Below, one piece after another: positions 37,737-46,515 of a DNA stretch of 64,000 nucleotides. Made by a program: the position numbers and the translations under genes. This stretch comes from Paraburkholderia unamae. Its GTDB lineage: Bacteria > Pseudomonadota > Gammaproteobacteria > Burkholderiales > Burkholderiaceae. Position 1 is the stretch's first letter. Each line of letters opens with the position of its first letter. Below the pieces are notes generated by a model. It had not been told where the DNA came from and ran no database searches. It worked only from the letters and a program-made list of their open reading frames with translations. Where the stretch lies: the NCBI RefSeq assembly GCF_003268775.1, contig NZ_QLSU01000002.1, forward strand, positions 496,001-560,000, written 5' to 3'.

Positions 37737-38525
37737 TCAGGACTGCGCCGCGATGAGCGCCAGCCCGGCGAGGACCAGCGCGTCGTGGCGAGTATGCGGC
37801 ACCTTGAGCGCCGCTGTCACTTCCGCCGCTGCGCCGCCGCTCACCACGAGCCGTACCGGCATTTTCCACGCATCTTGCAAATCCGCCCAGGCGCGCTCGA
37901 TGAGCGCCGCCTGCGCGAGCGCGCAGCCCGCCGAAATCGAGCTGCGCGTGTCGGTGGCGAAGGCGATGCCGGGGGGCGGCGCATCGGCCATGCCGCCCGC
38001 CACCACGGGCAGTTGCGCCGTGTGCTCGCCGAGCGAGCGCATCATGAGCGTGAAGCCCGGCGCGATCAGGCCGCCAACAAAGGTGCCGTCCGCGCGCAGC
38101 GCTTCGAGCGTGGTGGCCGTGCCGAAGGTTGCGATGAGGAGCGGCTCGCCCGGATACGCCGCGTGCGCGCCGATCATGCCGGCCCAGCGGTCGCTGCCGA
38201 GCGCGTCGGGCGTGGTGTAGCTGTTGGTCACGCCGCCCTGGCGCGCGCAGGCGCGCACGGCGGTGCGCGCGAGACCGGGCCAATGCGCTTCGACGAGCGC
38301 GTCGAGCCGTTCTCCCACGGCCGCGCCCGCGACGTTCGAGATCCATGCGCCGGAAGGCCGTGGCAGTCCCGGCCATGCTTCAGGGCAGGCTTGCGCGGCG
38401 TCGGCGCCTTCGTCGCGCACGTGGTCCATCGCGCCCGCATGCAGGCGCGACCCGTCCGGCGCGACCAGCGCCCATTTGATCCGGCTGTTGCCTGCGTCGA
38501 TCAGCAGATATGGGCCGCGGCTCAT
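37737..38525 (-). CDS. coaX: Type III pantothenate kinase
   Basis: A 262-residue ASKHA kinase catalysing ATP-dependent phosphorylation of pantothenate, the first CoA step. Motifs are [15 protein letters not shown] (phosphate 1), [19 protein letters not shown] (substrate side), [10 protein letters not shown] with the catalytic-region Thr, and [15 protein letters not shown]. The start overlaps the birA stop by four bases (ATGA). coaX beside birA is the standard beta-proteobacterial arrangement. Confidence 0.95.
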   Translation of the reverse strand: MSRGPYLLIDAGNSRIKWALVAPDGSRLHAGAMDHVRDEGADAAQACPEAWPGLPRPSGAWISNVAGAAVGERLDALVEAHWPGLARTAVRACARQGGVTNSYTTPDALGSDRWAGMIGAHAAYPGEPLLIATFGTATTLEALRADGTFVGGLIAPGFTLMMRSLGEHTAQLPVVAGGMADAPPPGIAFATDTRSSISAGCALAQAALIERAWADLQDAWKMPVRLVVSGGAAAEVTAALKVPHTRHDALVLAGLALIAAQS

Positions 38526-39433
38526 GCGCCGCCGTCCGCGAGCCGCAGCGACACGTCACCGGTCGTGACGGTCTCGCGCCCGTTCGGCGTATCGAGGAGC
38601 AACTGGCCGCGCTCGTCCACGCCGGCCGCCTTGCCGCGCATCAGTTCCTTGCCTTGCTCGTAGAGGGCGACCTCGCGGCCCGCGTACGCATGGCACGCGT
38701 TCCAGCGCGCCTGGAAGGGCGCGAAGCCCGCCGCGCCGAAGCGTTGCAGCGCGTCTTCCAGCGCGTTGAGCTCGGCGGCGAGGGTGTCGGTGAGGTTGGC
38801 GTTCGGCCACGCGCGCGACAGTGCCGTGGGCGTCGTGCCTGGCACGGCGGCCACGCTGCCGCCCGCGGCGTTGAGCGCCTCGACTTTGGCGTTGAGCGTG
38901 TCTTCGCCGCGCACGTTCGTGCCGATGCCGATCACGACCGCCGTGGCGTCCGCCGTGCTCCAGGCCGTCTCCACGAGTATGCCCACCAGCTTGTCGCCTT
39001 CGAGCAGCACGTCGTTGGGCCACTTGAGCGCGATCTGGCCGGGCGCGGTCACAGGCAGCGTGCGCAGGCCGTCCACGAGCGCCGAGCCGATGGCGAGGCT
39101 CAGGCCCGCGAGCCCTTCGATCGGGCGCGGCAGCACGCAGCCAATCGAGAACAGCAGCGCGTCGCCGGGTTGCGCGACCCAGCTGCGGCCTCGCCGGCCG
39201 CGCCCCGCCGTTTGCAGGTAAGCCACGCGCACGATCGGGCGCGCCAGGGCGTCGCGCTTTTGCGGCAGCGCCTTCAGGCGCGTCATCAGGTCGGCGTTGG
39301 TCGAGCCGGTTTCCTCGACGATCTCGATGGGCCAGTCGTGCGCGGCCGGGCCGAACAGCGTGATCGCACGGTTGCGGTCGATGCGCCAGTCGCCGGCGCT
39401 CGGGGTATCGGGGGTGGGGGGCGTCGCGTTCAT
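38522..39433 (-). CDS. birA: Biotin--[acetyl-CoA-carboxylase] ligase, no DNA-binding domain
   Basis: A 303-residue biotin protein ligase. The biotinyl-AMP loop is [22 protein letters not shown], with [20 protein letters not shown] and VVIGIGTNV following. There is no N-terminal winged helix of the E. coli BirA type, so it is an enzyme only, not the biotin repressor. A TACAAT box ends eight bases before the ATG, leaving almost no leader. Directly upstream is the DnaA-box-like array region. Confidence 0.94.
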   Translation of the reverse strand: MNATPPTPDTPSAGDWRIDRNRAITLFGPAAHDWPIEIVEETGSTNADLMTRLKALPQKRDALARPIVRVAYLQTAGRGRRGRSWVAQPGDALLFSIGCVLPRPIEGLAGLSLAIGSALVDGLRTLPVTAPGQIALKWPNDVLLEGDKLVGILVETAWSTADATAVVIGIGTNVRGEDTLNAKVEALNAAGGSVAAVPGTTPTALSRAWPNANLTDTLAAELNALEDALQRFGAAGFAPFQARWNACHAYAGREVALYEQGKELMRGKAAGVDERGQLLLDTPNGRETVTTGDVSLRLADGGA

Positions 39434-39440
39434 GTCTCGT

Positions 39441-39446
39441 ATTGTA
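39441..39446 (-). promoter_or_regulatory. birA -10 box
   Basis: TACAAT on the minus strand, seven bases before the ATG at 39433. If used, the birA mRNA would be leaderless or nearly so. No good -35 is visible. Confidence 0.45.
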
Positions 39447-39520
39447 GTGGCTGGGGCGCGGGCAGCAGCGCCCGGCTTCGTTTGCCCCGGATTTCGCGCT
39501 CCGTGTGCCCGAAAAGTGAG

Positions 39521-39574
39521 CAATTCACAGGCAATCCACAGTTGGCTCACAGCTTATCCACGGAATCATCCACA
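39521..39574. repeat. DnaA-box-like array 1 (five 9-mers, 11-bp phase)
   Basis: Five 9-mers on the same strand start at 39521 (CAATTCACA), 39532 (CAATCCACA), 39543 (TGGCTCACA), 39554 (TTATCCACG) and 39566 (TCATCCACA). The last two are one base from the DnaA box TTATCCACA. Spacing is 11, 11, 11 and 12 bp, about one helical turn. Confidence 0.75.
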
Positions 39575-39630
39575 GGTCGCGGCCATTCGCTCCCCAGGCG
39601 GATTGGCGCCCAATCTGCTTAACTCTTAGT

Positions 39631-39684
39631 CAATTCACAGCGTACCCACAGGGGATCCACACGTTATCCAGAGAGTTACCCACA
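39631..39684. repeat. DnaA-box-like array 2 (five 9-mers, 11-bp phase)
   Basis: Five 9-mers start at 39631 (CAATTCACA), 39642 (GTACCCACA), 39653 (GGATCCACA), 39664 (TTATCCAGA) and 39676 (TTACCCACA). Spacing is identical to array 1, each unit offset by exactly 110 bp. The repeat continues past the boxes (GCCATTCG at 39582 and 39693), so it is a diverged duplication of about 70-80 bp. Confidence 0.75.
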
Positions 39685-39746
39685 GTCCGTTCGCCATTCG
39701 TTTGCCCGCAATGCGCGTTCGGGCCGCCGAAACGGGGCTCGTTCGC

Positions 39747-39752
39747 TACAAT
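39747..39752 (+). promoter_or_regulatory. -10 box of the MCE transport operon
   Basis: TACAAT here puts transcription near 39759, which supports the TTG start at 39786 and argues against the ATG at 39711. No strong -35 is seen. Confidence 0.5.
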
Positions 39753-39785
39753 GTTTGCTCACCCCGATCCGTCGAGTGCACACCC

Positions 39786-40919
39786 TTGAATCAAGACACG
39801 CCGCCCGGCCTTGAAGTCACGGCCGGCACCCGCGGAAAAACCGTGCGCCTGTCCGGCCAGTGGACCGCGCTCGCGCTCGCGCGCGACCGCGACCAGGGGG
39901 GCGCGGCGACGCGTCTGCGCGCGCTCGCCGACGAGCACGTCGGCGAATGGGATCTCTCGGGCGTCGAGCGCATGGATCACGTGGGCGGCCAGGCGCTCTG
40001 GCGCATCTGGGGCCACAAGCTGCCGGCGGATCTCGTCGACCTCTCGCAGACGCAGCGCGACATCTTCGAGCGCATCGCGCTGCTCGATTCGGTGCGCGAG
40101 GCGCCCGAGCGCATTGTGCGCATCGATCCGATCACCCAGCTCGGCCTCGCAATCTTCTCGTTCTTCGACCACCTGTACGGCGGCATCTCGATGTTCGGGC
40201 GCGTGATCCTCGATCTGCTGCTCGTGCTGCGCAAGCCGAAGGTCACGCCCTGGATCGAGATTTCGGCGAACATTTACAACGCGGGCGCCCGCGCGCTGCC
40301 GATCACGGCGCTCGTCGCGTTCCTGATCGGCATCGTGCTGTCGTACCTCTCGGCGCAGCAATTGCGCCTCTTCGGCGCGAACCAGTTCATCGTCAATATT
40401 CTTGGCCTCGCGGTGATCCGCGAACTGGGGCCGGTGCTCTCGGCGATTCTCGTGGCGGGGCGCTCGGGCTCGGCCATCACGGCGCAGATCGGCGTGATGC
40501 GCGTGACCGAGGAACTCGATGCCATGCGCGTGATGGGCATCTCGCACGGCCTGCGCCTGATCCTGCCGCGCGTGATCGCGCTGGGCATCGCCATGCCGTT
40601 GCTCGTGATGTGGACCGACATCATTGCGTTGCTAGGCGGCGCAATCGCGGCGAAGATCGTGTTGGGCATCGACATTTCGTGGTTCTTCCGCTCGCTGCCC
40701 AGCGTCGTGCCGATCGCCAACCTGTGGATCGGTCTCGGCAAGGGGGTGGCGTTCGGCATGCTGGTGGCGATCGTGGGCTGTCATTTCGGCTTTCGCATCA
40801 AGGCGAATTCGCAGAGCCTGGGCGAGGGCACGACCACGTCGGTCGTCACGTCGATCACGATCGTGATCCTCGCCGACGCCGTGTTCGCGATCCTGTTCCA
40901 GAACGTGGGGCTGTCATGA
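39786..40919 (+). CDS. MlaE-family permease fused to a STAS domain
   Basis: A 377-residue protein in two parts. Residues 1-110 form a STAS-like domain (GKTVRLSGQWTALALARD, WDLSGVERMDHVGGQALWRIWG), the role played by separate MlaB in E. coli. Residues 120-377 form the MlaE permease, with ARALPITALVAFLIGIVLSY, VIRELGPVLSAILVAGRSGSAI and EELDAMRVMGIS. It is part of an ABC system moving phospholipids between membranes. I choose the TTG at 39786 from the promoter position and family length; there is no strong ribosome site. It overlaps the ATPase gene by four bases. The canonical mla locus is probably elsewhere. Confidence 0.85.
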   Translation: MNQDTPPGLEVTAGTRGKTVRLSGQWTALALARDRDQGGAATRLRALADEHVGEWDLSGVERMDHVGGQALWRIWGHKLPADLVDLSQTQRDIFERIALLDSVREAPERIVRIDPITQLGLAIFSFFDHLYGGISMFGRVILDLLLVLRKPKVTPWIEISANIYNAGARALPITALVAFLIGIVLSYLSAQQLRLFGANQFIVNILGLAVIRELGPVLSAILVAGRSGSAITAQIGVMRVTEELDAMRVMGISHGLRLILPRVIALGIAMPLLVMWTDIIALLGGAIAAKIVLGIDISWFFRSLPSVVPIANLWIGLGKGVAFGMLVAIVGCHFGFRIKANSQSLGEGTTTSVVTSITIVILADAVFAILFQNVGLS

Positions 40920-41860
40920 GCACGACCGGCACGATTGGCACGATGAGCACGATTGCCGCGACGAAAACCACCGGCACGATCACCACGCCGCTCAAGGAGG
41001 TCGCGCAGGACCTGCCGCTGCCCGCCATCGGCGAGCCGGTGATCGAGGTGGAAAACCTCACGAAGCGCTATGGGCGCAACATCATCCACCAGCATCTGAA
41101 CCTCGAGGTCCGGCGCGGCGAGATCGTCACGCTCGTGGGCGGCTCGGGTTCGGGCAAGACCACGCTCGTGCGCCAGATCCTCGGGCTCGAGCGGCCGACC
41201 TCGGGCACCATCAAGATGTTCGGCGAGAACATCTCGACCATCGACGCCGAACGCGCCCGCCTCATGCGCACGCGCACCGGCATGCTGTTCCAGCAAGGCG
41301 CGCTGTTCTCGTCGCTCACGGTGTTCGACAATATCGCGCAGCCGGTGCGCGAGCTCGGCAAGGTGCCGGCCGCGCTGATGCGCGACATCGTGATGCTCAA
41401 GCTCGAAATGGTCGGGCTGCCGTGCAAGCACGCTTCGAAAATGCCCGCCGCGCTCTCGGGCGGCATGATCAAGCGCGTGGGCCTTGCGCGCGCCATCGTG
41501 CTGGAGCCGGAACTGCTCTTTCTCGACGAACCGACGGCCGGGCTCGACCCGCGCTCCTCCGACGAAGTGGTGGAGCTCATCAGCACGCTGCACCGCGCGC
41601 TCGGCCTGACCGTCGTGCTGGTCACGCACGACCTCGACGCCATGGTCGCGCTTTCCACCCGTGTGGCCGTGCTGGCCGAGCGCAAGGTGCTGGTGGCCGC
41701 GCCCGTGGAGGAGGCGGCGTGCGTCGATCATCCGTTCATTCGCGAATATTTTCTGGGCATGCGCGGGCGCCGTGCGCTCCAGGCGCTGCCGCCCGAGCGG
41801 CGCGCGAAGCTGCCGCCGGCGGCGCTCGCCTCGGCGTCGGTGGGAGCGAGACCGTGCTAG
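40916..41860 (+). CDS. MCE-system ABC ATPase (MlaF-like)
   Basis: A 314-residue ATPase that energises the permease above. Walker A is VGGSGSGKTTLVRQIL, the Q-loop is LFQQGALFSSLTVFDN, the signature LSGGMIKRVGLARAI, Walker B LLFLDEPTAGLD and the switch VTHDLDAM. The first 24 residues are an odd Thr/Gly/Ile stretch written by a GGCACGAT-type DNA repeat, and a later start could be real. The ATG overlaps the permease stop. Confidence 0.9.
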   Translation: MSTTGTIGTMSTIAATKTTGTITTPLKEVAQDLPLPAIGEPVIEVENLTKRYGRNIIHQHLNLEVRRGEIVTLVGGSGSGKTTLVRQILGLERPTSGTIKMFGENISTIDAERARLMRTRTGMLFQQGALFSSLTVFDNIAQPVRELGKVPAALMRDIVMLKLEMVGLPCKHASKMPAALSGGMIKRVGLARAIVLEPELLFLDEPTAGLDPRSSDEVVELISTLHRALGLTVVLVTHDLDAMVALSTRVAVLAERKVLVAAPVEEAACVDHPFIREYFLGMRGRRALQALPPERRAKLPPAALASASVGARPC

Positions 41861-41909
41861 GACACGCCATTTACCGGCGCGCCGCGGCCGCCAATGAAGG
41901 AATCTGACG

Positions 41910-42887
41910 ATGGAAAACAAACCGCATGCGTTCTGGGCGGGCATGTTCACGATAGGCTTGCTGGTCGTGATCGGGCTGGCGGTCATCTTCTTCAGCGCCG
42001 ACCGCGCGGTGCGCGTGCCGTACGACCTCATCTCGCGTTCCAGCGTGACGGGGCTGTCGCCGGACGCGGCGGTGCGCTATCGCGGTCTCGACGTGGGCAA
42101 GGTGCAGACGATCAATTTCGATCCCAAGCGGCCCGGCACGATCCGTATCCGCATCCTCGTCGACAAGCGGGCGCCCATGACGCGCTCGACCTACGGCACG
42201 CTCGCGCTCCAGGGCGTGACGGGCATCGCCTTCGTGCAGCTCGACGACAACGGCATCGACCTCTCGCCGCTGCATTCCTCGGAGGCGCATGTGGCCGAAC
42301 TGCCGCTGCGGCCGGGTCTGCTCGACCAGCTCCAGCGCCGCGGCGACGCGCTGTTGCGCAAGCTCGACCGCATTGCGGGCGACATCGACGACATGCTCTC
42401 CGAAGACAACCGCAAGCAGGTGATGGCGGCCGTGAACAGCCTGCAACAGGCCGCGAGCAGCGTGAACGGGCTCGCCCAGCAGCTCGAGCCCACCACAAAG
42501 CAGTTGCCGGGAGCGGTGAGCGAGTTGCAGCGCACGCTGCACTCGACCAACACGCTCATCACGAGCATGAATCGCCCCGACGGCCCGTTCCAGACCAATC
42601 TGAACAAGGCCGGGACGGCGGCGGCCCAGGCGGGCCAGGCGCTCACTTCGATCGACGCCTCGATCCAGGATCTCTCGGCGCGCGTGGGCTACGACACGCT
42701 GCCGCGCGTCGATTCGCTGACCGACGACGTGCGCTCGGCCATGCGCTCCGTGGACCGCGCGGCGGGCACCTTCAGCAAGAGCCCGCGCAGCGTGCTGTTC
42801 GGCGGCGCGCCGCAGCCGGCGCCGGGGCCGGGCGAGCCGGGCTTCGTCTGGCCTGCCGCCTCAGGGTCGAATGCGGGGACGAAATGA
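41910..42887 (+). CDS. MCE-domain lipid-binding protein (MlaD/PqiB type)
   Basis: A 325-residue periplasmic protein with an N-terminal anchor (FWAGMFTIGLLVVIGLAVIFF). One MCE domain (about 40-120: VTGLSPDAAVRYRGLDVGKVQ, RAPMTRSTYGTLALQGVTGI) is followed by a long helical or coiled region (QLQRRGDALLRKLDRIAGDID; NSLQQAASSVNGLAQQLE) and a Pro/Gly-rich end. MCE proteins form hexameric rings that carry lipids. It precedes the lipoprotein gene. Confidence 0.92.
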   Translation: MENKPHAFWAGMFTIGLLVVIGLAVIFFSADRAVRVPYDLISRSSVTGLSPDAAVRYRGLDVGKVQTINFDPKRPGTIRIRILVDKRAPMTRSTYGTLALQGVTGIAFVQLDDNGIDLSPLHSSEAHVAELPLRPGLLDQLQRRGDALLRKLDRIAGDIDDMLSEDNRKQVMAAVNSLQQAASSVNGLAQQLEPTTKQLPGAVSELQRTLHSTNTLITSMNRPDGPFQTNLNKAGTAAAQAGQALTSIDASIQDLSARVGYDTLPRVDSLTDDVRSAMRSVDRAAGTFSKSPRSVLFGGAPQPAPGPGEPGFVWPAASGSNAGTK

Positions 42888-42934
42888 GCCACATGCAAGC
42901 GCCGGAACCGCAAAGGATCCCCAAAGGAAACGCA

Positions 42935-43603
42935 ATGTCACGCACACCACGCCTGCCACGATCGATGCAACGCGCCGTCCCGGTGCTCCGGGCGAGGTTC
43001 CAGGCCTTGCTGGCGGCGTTCGCGCTCGGCGTGCTGCTCACCGCGTGCGCGGGCAATGCGGGCTCGATCAACGACGTTCGCTACGACCTCGGGCTGCAAA
43101 GCGCGCAGGCGGCGCCCGCCGCCGCCGCGCCCGGCGCGAAGCCGCTGCTGAAGGTGCTGGCGGTCGTCGCGCCGCCGCCGCTCGACAACGACGGCATCGT
43201 CTACCGGATGGCCTTCGACTCGCAGCGCACGGCGCGCTACGCGGAGAGCCGCTGGGCGATGTCGCCCGCGCGGCTGCTCACGGAGCGCCTGCGCACGTCG
43301 CTCGGCGCACAGGCCACGGTGCTCTCGGGCGGCGACGCCGTGCAGGCGCCCATGCTCAAGGTCGAGCTGTACGAGTTCGAGCAGGTGTTCGAAAGCCCGA
43401 CGCAAAGCTCGGGCGTGCTCTCCGCGCGCGCGACGCTCATGCAGGGCGGCAAGGTGCTGGCGCAACGCTCCTTCGCCACGCGCGCCCCGGCGAGCACGCC
43501 GGATGCGGCGGGCGGCGTACGCGCATTGCAGGCGGCCAGCGACGACTTCGTGAACCAGGTGGGCGCCTGGCTCGGCGGGCAGTCGCTCGTCAGGACGCCT
43601 TGA
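42935..43603 (+). CDS. ABC-type transport auxiliary lipoprotein (PqiC-like)
   Basis: A 222-residue lipoprotein: signal sequence QALLAAFALGVLLTAC with a lipobox ending at the Cys near residue 34, then a PqiC/DUF330 domain (VRYDLGL, YRMAFDSQRTARYAESRWAMSPARLLTERLR). It probably anchors the MCE system at the outer membrane. The ATG at 42935 with AAAGGAAA is preferred over 42884 because it gives a normal lipoprotein leader. It completes the operon. Confidence 0.87.
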   Translation: MSRTPRLPRSMQRAVPVLRARFQALLAAFALGVLLTACAGNAGSINDVRYDLGLQSAQAAPAAAAPGAKPLLKVLAVVAPPPLDNDGIVYRMAFDSQRTARYAESRWAMSPARLLTERLRTSLGAQATVLSGGDAVQAPMLKVELYEFEQVFESPTQSSGVLSARATLMQGGKVLAQRSFATRAPASTPDAAGGVRALQAASDDFVNQVGAWLGGQSLVRTP

Positions 43604-43672
43604 TGGCGGCTCACCTGCGCGACGGCACGACGATGCGCGGCGCGACACCGGGGGCAAGGGCGGGATAGCGGC

Positions 43673-45013
43673 ATGATCGACGCGGGACGGTTGTGGCTGC
43701 GGCTGCGCGCCCCGCACGGCGGGCGGCGCGGGATGGATGGCGGCGAGGGCGGTGGCGGCGAGCGCGAGGCCGGTGGCGAACCGGGCGACGTGAGCGATGC
43801 GGGCAATGTGAGCGATGTGAGCGATGCAAGTCATACGCGCGCGCCTCACACCGGCACCCGCGAGCCCCTGCCGCGCCAGGCCTCGACGCTCTCGCGCCAG
43901 TCGCTCGCGCTCTATACGGCGCTGATCGTCTACGGCTCGTGGTATCCCTTCTCCGGCTGGCGCTCGCTCGGCCTCAGTCCCTTCGCGTATCTCGGCGATC
44001 CGTGGCCGCGCTACTGGACCGTCTTCGACATCATCACCAACATTCTCGGCTACATGCCGTTCGGCGCGCTGATCGTGTTTGCCGTATGGCCGCGCTGGCG
44101 CGGGCCGGTCGCGGTGCTGCTCGCCACGGTCGCGGGCACGCTGCTCTCGAGCGTGATGGAAGCCGTGCAGACCTGGCTGCCCACGCGCGTCGCCTCCAAT
44201 CTCGATCTCGCCTCGAATGCGCTTGGCGCGTTGCTCGGCGCCGTGCTCGCGGCGCCCGCCACCGGCGCGCTGCTCGAACGCGGCTTCCTGCGCCGCCTGC
44301 GCTTTCGCTGGTTCGAGCGCGACGCGGCCGTGCTGATGGTGCTCGGCGCCCTGTGGCCGTTCGCGACGATGTACCCCGCACCGCGCCTGTTCGGCATGGG
44401 CGACTGGCCGCGCGCGCTATGGCAGCGCCTGGACGTGTCGATGCAGGACGCCGTGATCGCCTGGACGCCCGCCGCCTGGCATCTGCGCTCGCTGCCGGAC
44501 ATGCTCGTCGCGCGCCTGCCCGACAGCGGCTGGGAGGCGCTCGTCGCGACGCTCAACCTGTTCGGCGCGGCGGCGTTCGCCACGCTCCCCATGCGCTCGC
44601 GCGCGCCGCGCGCGCGGCTGGTCGTCGCGCTCATCGCGACCACGCTCGCCGTCAAGGTGGGCGCGACCTTCCTCCAGTCGCAAAGCGGGCTCATCTTCGA
44701 CTGGGCGACGCCGGGCGCGCTCGCGGGGCTCGTGTGGGGCACGCTCGCGGCGCTCCTCGCGCTGCGCCTGCCGCGCGGCGCGCGCGCGGCGGCGGCGACG
44801 CTCGCACTCGCGGTGGCTCTCGTGCTCGTGAACCTGCTGCCCGTGAACCCGTATTTCGATGTGGTGCTCGCGGACTGGCGCCAGGGCCGCTACTTGCACT
44901 TCAACGGCCTCGCACGCTGGCTCTCGTGGACATGGCCCTGGGCCGCGCTTGCGTGGACCGCGTTCTCGGTCGAGCGCGCCTGGCTCGCGCGGCGCGCGCG
45001 CGAAAGCGGGTGA
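43673..45013 (+). CDS. VanZ-family membrane protein
   Basis: A 446-residue polytopic protein. After a poorly conserved N-terminus with repeat-coded VSDAGNVSDVSDASH (about 40-54), the VanZ-type core begins LALYTALIVYGSWYPFSGW and FDIITNILGYMPFGALIVF, with several helices, then a second helical half (AVLMVLGALWPFATMYP; LALAVALVLVNLLPVNPYF). VanZ itself gives low-level teicoplanin resistance in Gram-positives; in proteobacteria its function is unknown. The start is uncertain, with ATGs at 43673 and 43733. Confidence 0.8.
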   Translation: MIDAGRLWLRLRAPHGGRRGMDGGEGGGGEREAGGEPGDVSDAGNVSDVSDASHTRAPHTGTREPLPRQASTLSRQSLALYTALIVYGSWYPFSGWRSLGLSPFAYLGDPWPRYWTVFDIITNILGYMPFGALIVFAVWPRWRGPVAVLLATVAGTLLSSVMEAVQTWLPTRVASNLDLASNALGALLGAVLAAPATGALLERGFLRRLRFRWFERDAAVLMVLGALWPFATMYPAPRLFGMGDWPRALWQRLDVSMQDAVIAWTPAAWHLRSLPDMLVARLPDSGWEALVATLNLFGAAAFATLPMRSRAPRARLVVALIATTLAVKVGATFLQSQSGLIFDWATPGALAGLVWGTLAALLALRLPRGARAAAATLALAVALVLVNLLPVNPYFDVVLADWRQGRYLHFNGLARWLSWTWPWAALAWTAFSVERAWLARRARESG

Positions 45014-45162
45014 GTCCACGCGGCGGAGCGCGCCTGAGCGTTCACGCCATGCTCGTTATAATCGAGCGCATCGCCGCGCACCCAACGCCATGCCTCAAGG
45101 CGGCCAGCACGCATTCAGCCTGGCCCGCTCTCACCGCAAGACACTCACCGGTACCCCACGCC

Positions 45163-45489
45163 ATGACCGATTCGTTCTACAAGTACCACGTCTTTTTCTG
45201 CCTGAACCAGCGCGAACCCGGCGCGGACCGCCCGAGCTGCGCGAACTGCAACGCGCAAGGCATGCAGGAATACGCGAAAAAGCGCGTGAAGCAGCTTGGC
45301 CTCGCGGGGCCCGGCCAGGTGCGCATCAACAAGGCGGGCTGCCTCGACCGTTGCGAGGAAGGGCCGGTTGTCGTCGTGTATCCGGAAGGCACGTGGTACA
45401 CGTATATCGACGAGAGCGACATCGATGAGATCGTCGTCTCGCATTTGCAGAACGGCCAGGTGGTCGAGCGCCTGAAGATCGATCGCTGA
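45163..45489 (+). CDS. Thioredoxin-like [2Fe-2S] ferredoxin
   Basis: A 108-residue protein with the thioredoxin-like ferredoxin (Shethna/NuoE-like) cysteine pattern: HVFFCLNQREPGADRPSCANC, then RINKAGCLDRCEEGPVVVVYPEGTWY. Two or more of these cysteines coordinate a [2Fe-2S] cluster in the family. It is a likely electron carrier, partner unknown. The ATG at 45163 begins the conserved MTDSFYKYHVFFC. It stands 77 bp before an alpha/beta hydrolase gene, with which it is often paired. Confidence 0.87.
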   Translation: MTDSFYKYHVFFCLNQREPGADRPSCANCNAQGMQEYAKKRVKQLGLAGPGQVRINKAGCLDRCEEGPVVVVYPEGTWYTYIDESDIDEIVVSHLQNGQVVERLKIDR

Positions 45490-45566
45490 TCCGCGCACAA
45501 GCAACGCCAACAAGCGCCAACCCGTACCGATCAGTAACCATCAGCACCCGTAAGGACTGCCGCACG

Positions 45567-46199
45567 ATGAACGCCCAGACACAAAAATTCCAGATCGACG
45601 GTCCCGTCGGCAAGATCGAATGCGCGCTCGACGTGCCTGAAGCCGGCACGCCGTCGCGCGGCATTGCGCTCGTCGCGCATCCGCATCCGCTCTTTGGCGG
45701 CACGATGGACAACAAGGTCGCGCAAACGCTCGCGCGCACGCTCGTGCAGCTTGGCTATACCACCTATCGCTCGAACTTTCGCGGCGTGGGCGAAACCTCG
45801 GGCACGCACGACAACGGCATCGGCGAGCAGGACGATCTGCTCGAACTGCTCGCGTACATGCGCGCGCAACCGGGCCAGGCCGACGTGCCGCTCGTGCTCG
45901 CGGGCTTTTCGTTCGGCACCTTCGTGCTTTCGCACGTCGCGAAGCGCTATGTCGAAGGGGGCGGCGCGATCGAGCGCATGGTGTTCGTCGGCACGGCGGC
46001 GAGCCGCTGGGAAGTCGCGCCGGTGCGCGAAGACACGCTCGTGATCCACGGCGAACTCGACGACACGGTGCCGATTCTCTCGGTGTACGAATGGGCGCGC
46101 CCGCAGGAATTGCCGATCGTCGTGATTCCAGGGGCGGAACACTTCCTGCACCGCAAGCTGCATATCCTCAAGCGCATCATCGTTGAAGCCTGGCGATAA
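45567..46199 (+). CDS. COG2945-type alpha/beta hydrolase
   Basis: A 210-residue hydrolase: ALVAHPHPLFGGTMDNKVAQTLAR at the oxyanion strand, the SNFRGVGETSGTHDNGIGEQDD loop, nucleophile GFSFGTFV, acid in HGELDDTVP and His in GAEHFLHRKL. The family has no settled substrate. AAGGACTGCC lies before the ATG. Confidence 0.87.
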   Translation: MNAQTQKFQIDGPVGKIECALDVPEAGTPSRGIALVAHPHPLFGGTMDNKVAQTLARTLVQLGYTTYRSNFRGVGETSGTHDNGIGEQDDLLELLAYMRAQPGQADVPLVLAGFSFGTFVLSHVAKRYVEGGGAIERMVFVGTAASRWEVAPVREDTLVIHGELDDTVPILSVYEWARPQELPIVVIPGAEHFLHRKLHILKRIIVEAWR

Positions 46200-46515
46200 G
46201 TTTTGCGCTTCATCTGACTGACTCCGCTTGAAACTCCGCTGGACACTCGCCGCATCACGCATTTCAAGGGCCCGATGCAAGCCGTTCGTCATGCATCGTA
46301 TGGCGGCAGAAATGCGTGAAAAATGCACGACAGGTATGCGCAAACGTGTGACATCGCGAAAATCCGCCGCGACGCGACGCGTATAATGGTCGCCATTTTT
46401 GTGCTTGCTGCGCCGCAACCGGTGCATGCGCGGCACGAGCAATCCGGCTCTCACAGACCGTGCGCCGCATGGCGCGCTACGTTCATCCCGTCCCCATTCA
46501 GCCCGACCTGAACCT
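46200..46515. other. Leader and promoter region of dacA
   Basis: 316 bases. A perfect TATAAT lies at 46382-46387 with no strong -35, and 128 bases of leader precede dacA. No gene was seen. Confidence 0.5.
46382..46387 (+). promoter_or_regulatory. dacA -10 box
   Basis: A consensus TATAAT in an otherwise GC-rich leader; the -35 region (near AAAATC) is weak, so an activator or extended contacts may be needed. Confidence 0.5.

Larger units (their letters stand above)
39434..39785. other. Divergent intergenic region birA / MCE operon
   Basis: 352 bases with TACAAT-type -10 boxes pointing both ways (39446-39441 minus, 39747-39752 plus). Between them lie two five-unit arrays of DnaA-box-like 9-mers, listed separately. 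No ORF is likely. Confidence 0.7.

Noticed and set aside
39434..39785. Chromosomal or plasmid replication origin
   Set aside because: DnaA-like boxes are present, but there is no dnaA, dnaN, parAB or rep gene nearby and no long AT-rich unwinding region.
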